From an uncultured Sutterella sp. (GTDB lineage: Bacteria; Pseudomonadota; Gammaproteobacteria; Burkholderiales; Burkholderiaceae_F): DNA of 7,838 bases. The translations under genes and the position numbers were made by a program. Below, piece after piece: positions 1-6,296 of this stretch. Every line of letters begins with the position of its first letter. The stretch's first letter is position 1. The notes under the pieces are model-generated. The model made no database searches. It worked only from the letters and a program-made list of their open reading frames with translations, and had not been told where the DNA came from. Location: assembly GCA_934249275.1 (NCBI GenBank), contig CAKQKT010000087.1:1-7838 (forward strand). Direction: 5' to 3'.

Positions 1-561
1 GACTTCATCGTTCCGCTCATTCTTCAGGAAGGCCTGCCGTCGATAGTCTCCGCCCTGATGGTGGCAGGCATCTTCTCGGCCGGCATGTCGACCATCAGCT
101 CGCTGCTGCTGACGTCCACCTCCGCCGTCTCCCGCGACCTGTACCAGCGCATCCTCAAGCGTGATGCAACCGACGAAGACACGCTCAAGATGTCCCGCAT
201 CGTGACCGTGGTGCTCGGCATCATCGCGATCGGCATCGGCATCCTGAAGCCGGGCTCGATCTTTACGATCATTCTGTTTGCGTTCGGCGGCCTGGGCATC
301 TGGGCGGCTCCGATCATCTGCGGCATGTACTGGAAGCGCACGACGACCACCGCCGTCTTCGTCTCCGTGATCCTCGGCGAAATCTTCTACTTCCTGCTTC
401 TGACGCAGTTCAAGTCGCTCTCTTTCGGCTTCAACCCGCTCATCGTTGCATGGATCGTCACCATGGTGATCCTCATCGGCGTGAGCCTCTTCACGAAGCC
501 TGTGTCGGCTGAAACCATCCGCCGCCACTTCGACGATCTGGACAAGCCCGTCAAGGCGTAA
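1..561 (+). CDS. Sodium:solute symporter (SSS family), C-terminal part
   Basis: The reading frame is open from base 1 and ends at TAA 559-561, so 186 C-terminal residues are visible and the start lies upstream of the window. SSS proteins are inner-membrane carriers that use the sodium gradient to import small solutes such as pantothenate, proline or sialic acid. The run GIFSAGMSTISSLLLTSTSA (visible residues 24-43) followed by VSRDLY is the typical SSS helix containing the Ser/Thr residues of the sodium site. About four more hydrophobic helices follow (roughly visible residues 66-82, 88-110, 117-134 and 143-161), ending in a charged tail. The substrate cannot be assigned from this part. The gene is followed on the same strand by a creatininase-family and an M28-like hydrolase, which suggests it imports their substrate. 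The family call is secure; the substrate is unknown. Confidence 0.93.
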   Translation, partial: DFIVPLILQEGLPSIVSALMVAGIFSAGMSTISSLLLTSTSAVSRDLYQRILKRDATDEDTLKMSRIVTVVLGIIAIGIGILKPGSIFTIILFAFGGLGIWAAPIICGMYWKRTTTTAVFVSVILGEIFYFLLLTQFKSLSFGFNPLIVAWIVTMVILIGVSLFTKPVSAETIRRHFDDLDKPVKA

Positions 562-587
562 TTCAAGCTCAAGCGACTGAGAAATAC

Positions 588-634
588 GGCGCGCCGAGCC
601 GGCTTTCCCGCAAGGGGAGGGCCGGCGGCGCGCC
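588..634 (+). other. GC-rich intercistronic hairpin with GCAA tetraloop
   Basis: Bases 588-595 (GGCGCGCC) pair with 627-634 (GGCGCGCC), and 598-603 (GCCGGC) pair with 621-626 (GCCGGC). An inner CCC/GGG stem (607-609 with 614-616) closes a GCAA loop at 610-613, a GNRA-type tetraloop. The only left-side interruption between the two main stems is GA at 596-597. It starts 27 bases after the symporter stop and ends 7 bases before the Shine-Dalgarno sequence of the next gene. No T-tract follows (TTCTGATAAAGG), so it is not a standard intrinsic terminator. A likely role is partial termination, RNA processing, or protection of the upstream mRNA so that symporter and hydrolases are made in different amounts. 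The structure is seen directly; its role is inferred. Confidence 0.7.
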
Positions 635-655
635 TTCTGATAAAGGACAAACATC

Positions 656-1435
656 ATGCAGCTTGCACATCTCAACTGGCAGGAGGCCGAAAAGGTTCTT
701 GCCGATCCTGAAACTCTCGTCGTCATTCCCGTCGGCTCGACCGAACAGCACGGCTCCGTAGGCCCGCTCGGCACCGACTGGCTCATCCCGCAGGAGTTCT
801 GCCGCCGTCTTGACGGCCGCATGGAAAAGCTTCTCATTGCGCCCGTCATTCCGTTCGGCGTCGCAACGCATCACATCAACTTCCCCGGCACGATCGACCT
901 TGGCCTTGAAACGATGATCAAGGTGATGGGCGCCGTCTTCGAATCCCTCTACAGGCACGGCGCAAGGCGCTTCGCGGTCATCAACGGCCACGGCGGCAAC
1001 GATCCCGCGATTGAAAAGGCCGCGCTCGAAATGTATCGCAGGGGCTCCCAGGTGACGCTCGTCAACTGGTGGAGCATCGCGCCCAAGCTCAATCCGGACT
1101 GGCCCACCGGTCACGGCGACGCTCAGGAGGCTGCGGCCGTCATGGCCTTCGCGCCCGAGCTCGTCAAGTCCGAATGGCTCGTCGACAACGTCGTCACGCC
1201 GCCTTCCGCCGACTTCAAGCAGGTCCACATCAACACGGTTCTCTTTGAGGGCGCGCCCGTCAAGGTGATCCGCGAAATCCGCGACACCGTCAACACGGGC
1301 GGTCTCGGCGGCCTTGAATCCAAGTTCGCCACCCGCGAATGGGGCGTCGCCATGATGGACGGCGTCACCGACTGGATGGTCCGCTATCTCGAGGCCTTCC
1401 GCAAAATCGATCTCCCTAAGAAGCATTGGGACTGA
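656..1435 (+). CDS. Creatininase-family amidohydrolase
   Basis: This 259-residue protein has the length and motifs of the creatininase family, cytoplasmic metal-dependent enzymes that hydrolyse (often cyclic) amides or related bonds. Visible motifs in order are GSTEQHGSVGPLGTD (residues 27-41, with E30, H32 and D41 as expected metal ligands), NGHGGN (110-115, H112), and GHGDAQEAA (152-160, H153 and E158), the counterpart of the late HAGE-type motif. There is no signal peptide or membrane segment. ATG 656 has a good AAAGGA ribosome site at 642-647, 8 bases upstream. It lies 94 bases after the symporter and 4 bases before the M28-like gene, so it is probably co-transcribed with both. The family also contains enzymes acting on other substrates, such as the MftE and ArfB types; NGHGGN in place of creatininase's NGHYEN argues against calling it a true creatininase. 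The substrate is unknown. Confidence 0.9.
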   Translation: MQLAHLNWQEAEKVLADPETLVVIPVGSTEQHGSVGPLGTDWLIPQEFCRRLDGRMEKLLIAPVIPFGVATHHINFPGTIDLGLETMIKVMGAVFESLYRHGARRFAVINGHGGNDPAIEKAALEMYRRGSQVTLVNWWSIAPKLNPDWPTGHGDAQEAAAVMAFAPELVKSEWLVDNVVTPPSADFKQVHINTVLFEGAPVKVIREIRDTVNTGGLGGLESKFATREWGVAMMDGVTDWMVRYLEAFRKIDLPKKHWD

Positions 1436-1439
1436 TCTT

Positions 1440-3113
1440 ATGGCCTACGAAGACATTCTTGCCGCCGTGGATGCCGGGCGGCTCATGGACAGCGTTCGTG
1501 CGATCTGCACGGGCGAGCGTCTTTCGAACGAGGCCGAAGTCCGTGCCTTCGACGTTCTGGAAAAGCTCTTCACGGACGCGGGCTGCCGCGTGACTCGCGA
1601 GGCGCTTCCGGGCTACGTCAGCACGCCCGAAGGCGCATCGTTTGAGGTGGGCGGCATTGCTTACGAAGTGCTCACTCACCCCATGACGCCTTCCGCAGAT
1701 GGCCTTGAGGCTGATCTCGTCTACGTGCCGGTTGACCGGACCGGATCGGCGCCCGCCGAAGAGGTCTCCGGCAGGATCGTTCTCACGGACGGCCTGGCAA
1801 TGGAGCCCGTCGTGCGCGCCCTTGAAGGAAAGGGCGCGGCTGGGGTCGTCTTCATTACGGGCGAGGAGACGCACAACATGATCGTCTCCCGCGTCTGGGG
1901 CTCGCCCACGCCCGAAACGCTCGGCGACTATGTCGGCATTCCGGTCGCCAGCCTTTCGTTCGGCGACGGCTCCCGCATTCGCGGGCGTCTTGCCGAAGCG
2001 GGCGGCCGTCTTCCGGCCAAACTTTCGACTCGCGTTTGCACCCGCTGGACGGACATCCCCGTCATTGCCGCCGACATTCCTGGGCCCGACGAGGACTTCG
2101 TGATGATGACGGGCCATGTCGACAGCTGGGGCCTCGGCGCGCTCGACAATGCGTCGGGCAATGCCTGCGCCGTCGAGCTCGCGCGCATCTTTGCGCCTCT
2201 CGCGGGTCGGATGCGCAGGGGCGTGCGCTTCGTTCTCTGGTCCGGCCATTCCCACGGCCGCTATGCGGGCTCGACCGCATACTGCGACGCCCACTTCGAG
2301 GAGCTTCAGCAGCATTGTCTTCTCAACGTCAATGCCGACTGCCTGGGCGGCAGGGGCGCCACCGTCATGACCGAATCTCCGGCCATGGCCTCGACGCGCG
2401 ATCTTGCCCGCACGGCGCTTCGCGAAGCGGCCGGCGTGACCGACTGGCGCGGCTGTCGGTATACGCGCAGTTGTGACCAGAGCTTCTGGGGCCCGGGCGT
2501 CCCGACCGTCTTCTCCCAGGTTTCCGAACAGCCGCCCTTCAAGGGCGCTGCGGCGGACGCCTTCGGCAAGATGTTCGGCAACGGCCGCTCCGGCGGCTTC
2601 GGCGCCTGGTGGCATACGAAGAGCGATACGCCCGACAAGCTCGATCCTGAAAACCTTGCCCGCGATGTGCGCGTCTTTGCTTCCGTTCTGGCTCATGTGC
2701 TCCTCGACGAAGTTTTCCCCGTCGACGCCCGTGCCGAGGTGCTTGAGCTCAGGGAGCAGATCGAGGATTGGCAGAAGAAGGCGGGCGGCGAGCTCGATCT
2801 TTCCGAGACGATCGACCGTCTCGGCCGTCTGGCGGAGGCGCTCGACGCCGCACGCCGTTCGGACGATCCGGCAGCCTTTGCAAGGCGCTCGCACCGCGTG
2901 CTCAACGATATCATTCCGCTCGGGTATGTCGAAGGCTCGATCTTCTCGCACGACGAGGCGCTTCGCGCGCCGGCCGTGCCGATGCTCAGGCTGATCGACG
3001 ATCTTCCGTCTCTGCCGGCGCATGAGCGCAATGCCGCGCTCGTGAAGCTTCGCCGCGCTGCGAACAGGCTGAAGATCGGCGCCGCTCGGGCGCTTGAGGA
3101 AGCGCAGGGCTGA
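1440..3113 (+). CDS. M28-like metallopeptidase homologue with PA domain and atypical active site
   Basis: This is a 557-residue cytoplasmic-looking protein with no signal peptide. Residues about 1-85 form the N-terminal part. A PA-like insert spans about 88-195 (VSGRIVLTDG and GKGAAGVVFITG are typical). An M28 zinc-peptidase fold follows from about 205 to 410, then a charged, mostly helical C-terminal part of about 150 residues. The overall order resembles the PA-containing M28 proteins. The M28 metal ligands are present: H226 in GHVDSW, D236 in LDNASG, D300 in NVNADCLGG and H392 in WWHTKSDTPDKL. Where M28 peptidases have the catalytic and ligand Glu-Glu pair (W-x-x-E-E-x-G) this protein reads WSGHSHGRYAGS (267-278), with H270, S271 and H272. 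It may be a variant hydrolase or a non-peptidase. Only 4 bases separate it from the preceding stop and its ribosome site is poor, so translation is probably coupled. The fold is well supported; the reaction is not. Confidence 0.88.
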   Translation: MAYEDILAAVDAGRLMDSVRAICTGERLSNEAEVRAFDVLEKLFTDAGCRVTREALPGYVSTPEGASFEVGGIAYEVLTHPMTPSADGLEADLVYVPVDRTGSAPAEEVSGRIVLTDGLAMEPVVRALEGKGAAGVVFITGEETHNMIVSRVWGSPTPETLGDYVGIPVASLSFGDGSRIRGRLAEAGGRLPAKLSTRVCTRWTDIPVIAADIPGPDEDFVMMTGHVDSWGLGALDNASGNACAVELARIFAPLAGRMRRGVRFVLWSGHSHGRYAGSTAYCDAHFEELQQHCLLNVNADCLGGRGATVMTESPAMASTRDLARTALREAAGVTDWRGCRYTRSCDQSFWGPGVPTVFSQVSEQPPFKGAAADAFGKMFGNGRSGGFGAWWHTKSDTPDKLDPENLARDVRVFASVLAHVLLDEVFPVDARAEVLELREQIEDWQKKAGGELDLSETIDRLGRLAEALDAARRSDDPAAFARRSHRVLNDIIPLGYVEGSIFSHDEALRAPAVPMLRLIDDLPSLPAHERNAALVKLRRAANRLKIGAARALEEAQG

Positions 3114-3141
3114 CGAACGCGGAACAAGCGAATGAACGAAT

Positions 3142-3174
3142 AGGGGCCGGATGTCCGATGACATCCGGCCCTTT
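3142..3174 (+). terminator. Probable intrinsic terminator of the symporter-hydrolase operon
   Basis: GGGCCGGATGT (3144-3154) pairs perfectly over 11 bases with ACATCCGGCCC (3161-3171) around a 6-base loop (CCGATG). It lies 30 bases after the M28-like gene stop. The T run after the stem is short (TTT, 3172-3174), so termination may be less than complete. On the - strand no T run follows the stem, so the + direction is favoured. Confidence 0.7.
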
Positions 3175-3184
3175 GCAAGAAGGC

Positions 3185-3219
3185 AAAAAAAACCTCGGTT
3201 CCTTGTTTTGAAACCGAGG
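3185..3219 (-). terminator. Intrinsic terminator of the carrier-M20 operon
   Basis: Read on the - strand, CCTCGGTT (3219-3212) pairs with AACCGAGG (3200-3193) over 8 bases with an 11-base loop, and is followed at once by eight T residues (3192-3185). This is a standard stem plus U-tract arrangement. It lies about 79 bases after the M20 gene stop, and the + strand has no T run after the stem, so the direction is clear. Confidence 0.85.
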
Positions 3220-3264
3220 CAAAAACCAGTCAGTGTTCTGATCTGGCGCTAGGATTGGGAGAAG

Positions 3265-3289
3265 GGAAGCCGTCATGGTGACGGCTTCC
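3265..3289 (-). other. Perfect 11-bp hairpin just after the M20 gene
   Basis: GGAAGCCGTCA (3265-3275) and TGACGGCTTCC (3279-3289) are exact reverse complements separated by 3 bases. The structure begins 8 bases after the M20 stop codon. On the - strand the sequence after the stem is CTTCTCCC rather than a T run, so it probably acts as a 3' stabilising stem or a first part of a two-step terminator with the hairpin at 3193-3219. The structure is seen; the role is inferred. Confidence 0.6.
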
Positions 3290-3297
3290 GATGCCGG

Positions 3298-4557
3298 TCA
3301 GGCGCGCTTGGGCAGGATCGGCGCGACGTCCTTGTAGCCGGAGAGGCCGAGGAGCGTCAGGAAGATCATCTGGGGGCCGAGGTGAATGTCCTGGCGGATG
3401 AAGTATTCATCCGTCGTGTGGCTGTTCACCTGAACGCCGCCGGCCGAGAGGCAGGTGGCGGGAACGCCCATGCTCACCGCCACGTTGGCGTCCGTGGAGG
3501 AGGCGCCGTAGTTGGTGAGCTCGATGCCGAGCGCCTTCTGGGCGGCACGGGAGGCCTGAACGACGGGGCAGTCGTGCGGACGGCGGCCGGCCGGACGATC
3601 GCCGATCTGGGTCTTCGTCAGCGTGAGAAGGCGCTTGGGGTCGGTGTCGGGCCACATCTTGTTTTCTTCTTCGACCGCCTTTTCGAAGATGTCGAAAATC
3701 CGAGCCTCAAGCTTCAGAAGCTCATCGTTGTCCAGGCTGCGAATGTCGACGTCGACTTCGCAGTGAGGCGCAATCGTGTTGACGGACATGCCGCCCTTGA
3801 TGGTGCCGATGGTGTACGTGGTCTTGGGATCCTTGACCGGACGAATGTCGGCAATGCGCGCGCCGGCACGGCACATGGCATGAATGGCGCTCGGCGTCTG
3901 GCCGAAGTTGGCGTAGGAGTGGCCGCCCTTGCCGTCAATGGAGAAGCGCCAGCGATGCGAGCCGATGGCTGCCCAGAGGATGCGGCCCACGTCCGTGTTG
4001 TCGCAGGCGACGAAGCCGTCGAGCTTGTGGTGCGTGTTGAACCACTTGGAGCCGCGGATGTCGCCGTTGCCTTCCTCGCCGACGGTGGCGACGAAGTAGA
4101 TGTCGCCCTTCGGACGAATGCCGCTTTCCGTGAAGCAGCGGATGGTCTGCATCAGGGCGCGGACGCCGGAGCAGTTGTCGCCGATGCCGGGGGCGTGATA
4201 GACGTTGCCTTCCTGCGTCACCTTGATGGGCGTGCCTTCAGGAAACACGGTGTCCATGTGGGCGCCCATGGCGAGCACGGGACCGTTTTCAGTGCCCTTC
4301 AGAAGGCCGACGCAGTTGCCGATTTCGTCGAGATGCACGTCTTCAAGGCCGTACTTTTCCATCAGGGAGGCGAGGTACTTGCCTCGGACCTCTTCCTTGA
4401 AGGTCGGCGCAGGAATTTCGCAGATCGTGATCTGTTCCTGCATGGCATAGGGTTCCTGATCAAGGCAGAGCTGAAGGCCCTGCTTGACCTCCGGCATTTC
4501 CTTGAGCGCCAGGATGGCGTCCATGACGTTTTTATTCAGCTCGGGAATATTGGACAT
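3298..4557 (-). CDS. M20-family metallohydrolase (PepT/ArgE/carboxypeptidase-like)
   Basis: This 419-residue cytoplasmic protein belongs to the M20 di-zinc peptidases and amidohydrolases, which cleave peptides or N-acyl amino acids. Visible motifs in order are GAHMDTV (98-104, H100 and D102), the bridging aspartate D127 in GIGDN, the catalytic and ligand glutamates E161/E162 in GEEGNG, an Asp ligand around D186-D189 (CDNTD), and the final His H380 in NSHTTDEYF. The central dimerisation domain runs from about 195 to 300 and contains GKGGHS with its conserved His at 213. All key residues are present, so it should be active. ATG 4557 has a TAGGAG ribosome site 10 bases upstream (4573-4568). It follows the DcuC-type carrier by 20 bases, so the two form an operon. 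The carrier may import this enzyme's substrate. Substrate specificity cannot be read from the sequence. Confidence 0.93.
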   Translation of the reverse strand: MSNIPELNKNVMDAILALKEMPEVKQGLQLCLDQEPYAMQEQITICEIPAPTFKEEVRGKYLASLMEKYGLEDVHLDEIGNCVGLLKGTENGPVLAMGAHMDTVFPEGTPIKVTQEGNVYHAPGIGDNCSGVRALMQTIRCFTESGIRPKGDIYFVATVGEEGNGDIRGSKWFNTHHKLDGFVACDNTDVGRILWAAIGSHRWRFSIDGKGGHSYANFGQTPSAIHAMCRAGARIADIRPVKDPKTTYTIGTIKGGMSVNTIAPHCEVDVDIRSLDNDELLKLEARIFDIFEKAVEEENKMWPDTDPKRLLTLTKTQIGDRPAGRRPHDCPVVQASRAAQKALGIELTNYGASSTDANVAVSMGVPATCLSAGGVQVNSHTTDEYFIRQDIHLGPQMIFLTLLGLSGYKDVAPILPKRA

Positions 4558-4577
4558 GATGAATCAACTCCTACGAA

Positions 4578-5969
4578 TCAAAGCAGAATGAGAGACATGA
4601 CGAAGGAAGAGGCGAGGCCGAGAACCATGACGGGGAGCGTGCGGCGAACCACTTCAAACGGAGACAGGTCTGCGAGGCCTGACACGGCCATCGTGACGCC
4701 CGAAATCGGAGACATGGAGCGCGCGATGCCGGAAGCGAGCTGAACCGGAACGGCCATGACGGCGGTCTGCCACATCACGGAGCCCGCAGCCTGCGGAAGG
4801 AGCGGCGCGAAGGCGAAGAACGCGGCATTGCCGGAACCCGTGACGAAGGCGGCAAGCGCCATGATGACGAACATCGTGAGAAGCATGGCCACGCCGCCGA
4901 CGCCTTCGAGCGAAGCGGCGTTTTCAATGAGCATCGTGATGCCGCCCGTTGCCTTGAGGCCGGCAGCGAAGACTTCGGCGCACACGATCAGAATGACGGT
5001 CGAGCCGAACACCTTGCCCATGCCGGTGAACATGGAGCGGGTGTTGTCGACGGCCTGATGGCTGTTGCGATGCGCGATCAGATCGAACAGGAAGGCGATG
5101 AACGTGCAGGCGAGCAGGGCCGTGACGACTTCAAGACGAACGCCCTTGTAGACGAGCTTCGAGAATGTGAAGAGGAAGAACACGGGGAGGATCGGCAGGA
5201 TGGCGAACCAGACCGGCGCTTCGACCTGATTGGCGGCACCCTTGGTTTCCACAGCGCTGACAAGACCGAAGTCCGCCTGCGTCAGACGGCCGGAAGCCAG
5301 GTCGCGCTTGTCGAACCACTGCTGAACGGCCCAGTGGCCGGCGGCAATGACGGCGGCCGTGCAGGCGCCGACCGGGAGCTGGTTCTTGATGAAGAATTCA
5401 ATGACGTCGAGCTTGGAGAGTTCGGCGGCAAGCAGCGTGTTGCCAGAGGCAGGGCCCAGGTCAAGACAGGAGGCCGTCACGATCACGGCGGCAGCGGAGA
5501 GGCGGGAGACGCCGACGGAGACGAGCAGCGGATAGATCGTCACCATGAGCAGCATGCCCAGGCCCGTTGCGGACGGGATGAAGACGTTGAGAAGCTGGCC
5601 GAGAAGATAGCCGACGGCAAGCAGGATGTACGGCGCATGAATCTTGGAGAGGGGCTTCGTACAGACGTTGACGAGCGCCTTCGTGGCGCCGATCTTGTCC
5701 ATGTAGGCTGCAAAGCCGCCGACGACCATGATGTTCATGCCAAGGCCGGCGGTGCGGGACTGAAGAAGATTGGTGAAGACCTGAATGAGGTCGAAGAAGT
5801 AGTTGTTGGTGGCCTTCTTGCCCGTGACAAGCGGATCGCCGGTGATCAGCGTGCTGGCAACGAGAAGCACTACGCCTACCATGAGGAGCGCCCACGGGGC
5901 GTAGTATTTTTTAATGATGAGAAATGCCGCTATGACAACACCTGCCGCGGCCAAAAGTAAAGACAGCAT
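4578..5969 (-). CDS. dcuC: DcuC-family C4-dicarboxylate-type transporter
   Basis: This 463-residue inner-membrane protein has about 12 hydrophobic helices and matches my memory of E. coli DcuC (about 461 residues) throughout. Examples are GFAAYMDKIGA (85-95), SATGLGMLLM (133-142), TGSGNAAFFAFAPLLP (377-392), SMSPISGV (418-425) and LSPFEVVRRT (435-444). DcuC proteins exchange or export C4-dicarboxylates such as fumarate and succinate during anaerobic growth. I chose ATG 5969 because MLSLLLAAAGVV lines up with the DcuC N-terminus and GAGG lies just upstream; an in-frame TTG at 5981 would add only four residues and has no ribosome site. It is the first gene of an operon with the M20 hydrolase and is divergent from a GntR regulator. 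That pairing leaves open that it carries an acylated amino acid or a small peptide instead of succinate. The family is firm; the substrate is not. Confidence 0.92.
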   Translation of the reverse strand: MLSLLLAAAGVVIAAFLIIKKYYAPWALLMVGVVLLVASTLITGDPLVTGKKATNNYFFDLIQVFTNLLQSRTAGLGMNIMVVGGFAAYMDKIGATKALVNVCTKPLSKIHAPYILLAVGYLLGQLLNVFIPSATGLGMLLMVTIYPLLVSVGVSRLSAAAVIVTASCLDLGPASGNTLLAAELSKLDVIEFFIKNQLPVGACTAAVIAAGHWAVQQWFDKRDLASGRLTQADFGLVSAVETKGAANQVEAPVWFAILPILPVFFLFTFSKLVYKGVRLEVVTALLACTFIAFLFDLIAHRNSHQAVDNTRSMFTGMGKVFGSTVILIVCAEVFAAGLKATGGITMLIENAASLEGVGGVAMLLTMFVIMALAAFVTGSGNAAFFAFAPLLPQAAGSVMWQTAVMAVPVQLASGIARSMSPISGVTMAVSGLADLSPFEVVRRTLPVMVLGLASSFVMSLILL

Positions 5970-5973
5970 AAAG

Positions 5974-5977
5974 CCTC
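5974..5977 (-). promoter_or_regulatory. Ribosome site supporting ATG 5969 of the carrier gene
   Basis: On the - strand GAGG (5977-5974) stands 4 bases before ATG 5969. The spacing is short but no alternative is seen, and no such motif precedes the TTG at 5981. It is used here to choose the start of the DcuC-type gene. Confidence 0.45.
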
Positions 5978-6005
5978 GCAACGGTTCTGTTGTGATGATG
6001 GGTTT

Positions 6006-6013
6006 GACCGGTC
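6006..6013. promoter_or_regulatory. Palindrome GACCGGTC upstream of the carrier gene
   Basis: GACCGGTC is a perfect 8-base palindrome 37 bases upstream of ATG 5969. Its half ACCGGTC differs by one base from ACTGGTC, which occurs twice further along the same region (6151-6157 and 6194-6200). It is a candidate operator for the adjacent GntR-type regulator. Eight-base palindromes also arise by chance, so support is weak. Confidence 0.3.
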
Positions 6014-6150
6014 CGAAAACGATCGAGCCGATGACAAACGGGGGCCGTCCTTCTCCTTGTTGACGCTCGAGAGAAAATCATGACAATAAGCCGCTGTGAA
6101 GGGCGGAAGCGGGGCCTGTTCGCGGCATGTCAGACTTTTGTACGAACTAT

Positions 6151-6200
6151 ACTGGTCGAAGTAAAGATGGCTGTGCCCGAGGCATTTTACATCACTGGTC
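6151..6200. repeat. Two direct copies of ACTGGTC, 43 bases apart
   Basis: ACTGGTC occurs at 6151-6157 and 6194-6200. The 43-base spacing is about four turns of the helix, so both copies would face the same side of the DNA. The motif resembles the half-site of the operators of HutC/GntR regulators such as NagR/DasR (ACTGGTC followed by its inverted copy), although neither copy here has a good second half. Binding by the adjacent GntR protein is an inference. Confidence 0.35.
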
Positions 6201-6208
6201 AGGTGATG
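6190..6208. repeat. Inverted repeat CATCAC-N7-GTGATG
   Basis: CATCAC (6190-6195) and GTGATG (6203-6208) are exact reverse complements separated by 7 bases, and the second ACTGGTC copy overlaps its centre. It could be an operator half-pair for a dimeric regulator. There is no direct support for binding. Confidence 0.4.
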
Positions 6209-6253
6209 GTGGTGTGGTTCATGCCGCGGACAGTCAAATCTTCCTACGAAAAG

Positions 6254-6281
6254 TTCGCCGGCGTTCGCAAGGCGCTATATC
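6254..6281 (+). promoter_or_regulatory. Tentative promoter of the GntR gene
   Basis: TTCGCC (6254-6259) and TATATC (6276-6281) stand 16 bases apart and would start transcription about 30 bases before the GntR start codon. The -10 matches TATAAT at four of six bases and the -35 matches at only three of six, so this is a weak call based on position and the AT-rich -10. Confidence 0.25.
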
Positions 6282-6283
6282 CT

Positions 6284-6296
6284 ATGTCATATACAT
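6284..6296. promoter_or_regulatory. Inverted repeat ATGT-N5-ACAT next to the GntR gene
   Basis: ATGT (6284-6287) and ACAT (6293-6296) are symmetric around CATAT. This fits the general GT...AC pattern of GntR-family operators. It lies just downstream of the tentative -10 and 18 bases before the start codon, where binding would block transcription, so it is a candidate autoregulatory operator. The short arms make chance occurrence possible. Confidence 0.35.

Noticed and set aside
569..1426. Open frame (285 codons) on the - strand across the creatininase-family gene
   Set aside because: Antisense shadow of a gene with intact family motifs on the + strand.
656..1435. Naming the creatininase-family gene as a true creatininase (creatinine degradation)
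   Set aside because: The NGHGGN motif differs from creatininase's NGHYEN and no other creatinine pathway genes are seen, so only the family name is justified.
1416..3164. Long open frame (582 codons) on the - strand across the M28-like gene
   Set aside because: It mirrors the + strand gene, is rich in Arg/Ala/Gly as expected for an antisense frame of GC-rich coding DNA, and has no recognisable domain; the + strand protein has clear M28 and PA motifs.
3382..4743. Long open frame (453 codons) on the + strand across the M20 gene and the end of the carrier gene
   Set aside because: Antisense shadow: it spans two genes, has low-complexity Ala/Val/Gly/Asp composition and no domain, while the - strand frames are well-recognised proteins.
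5058..5960. Open frame (300 codons) on the + strand across the carrier gene
   Set aside because: Very charged Glu/Asp/Gly/Arg-rich product typical of the reverse frame of a membrane protein gene; no ribosome site or domain.
5970..5981. TTG at 5981 as start of the carrier gene
   Set aside because: It adds only four residues, has no ribosome site, and ATG 5969 aligns with the DcuC N-terminus and has GAGG upstream.
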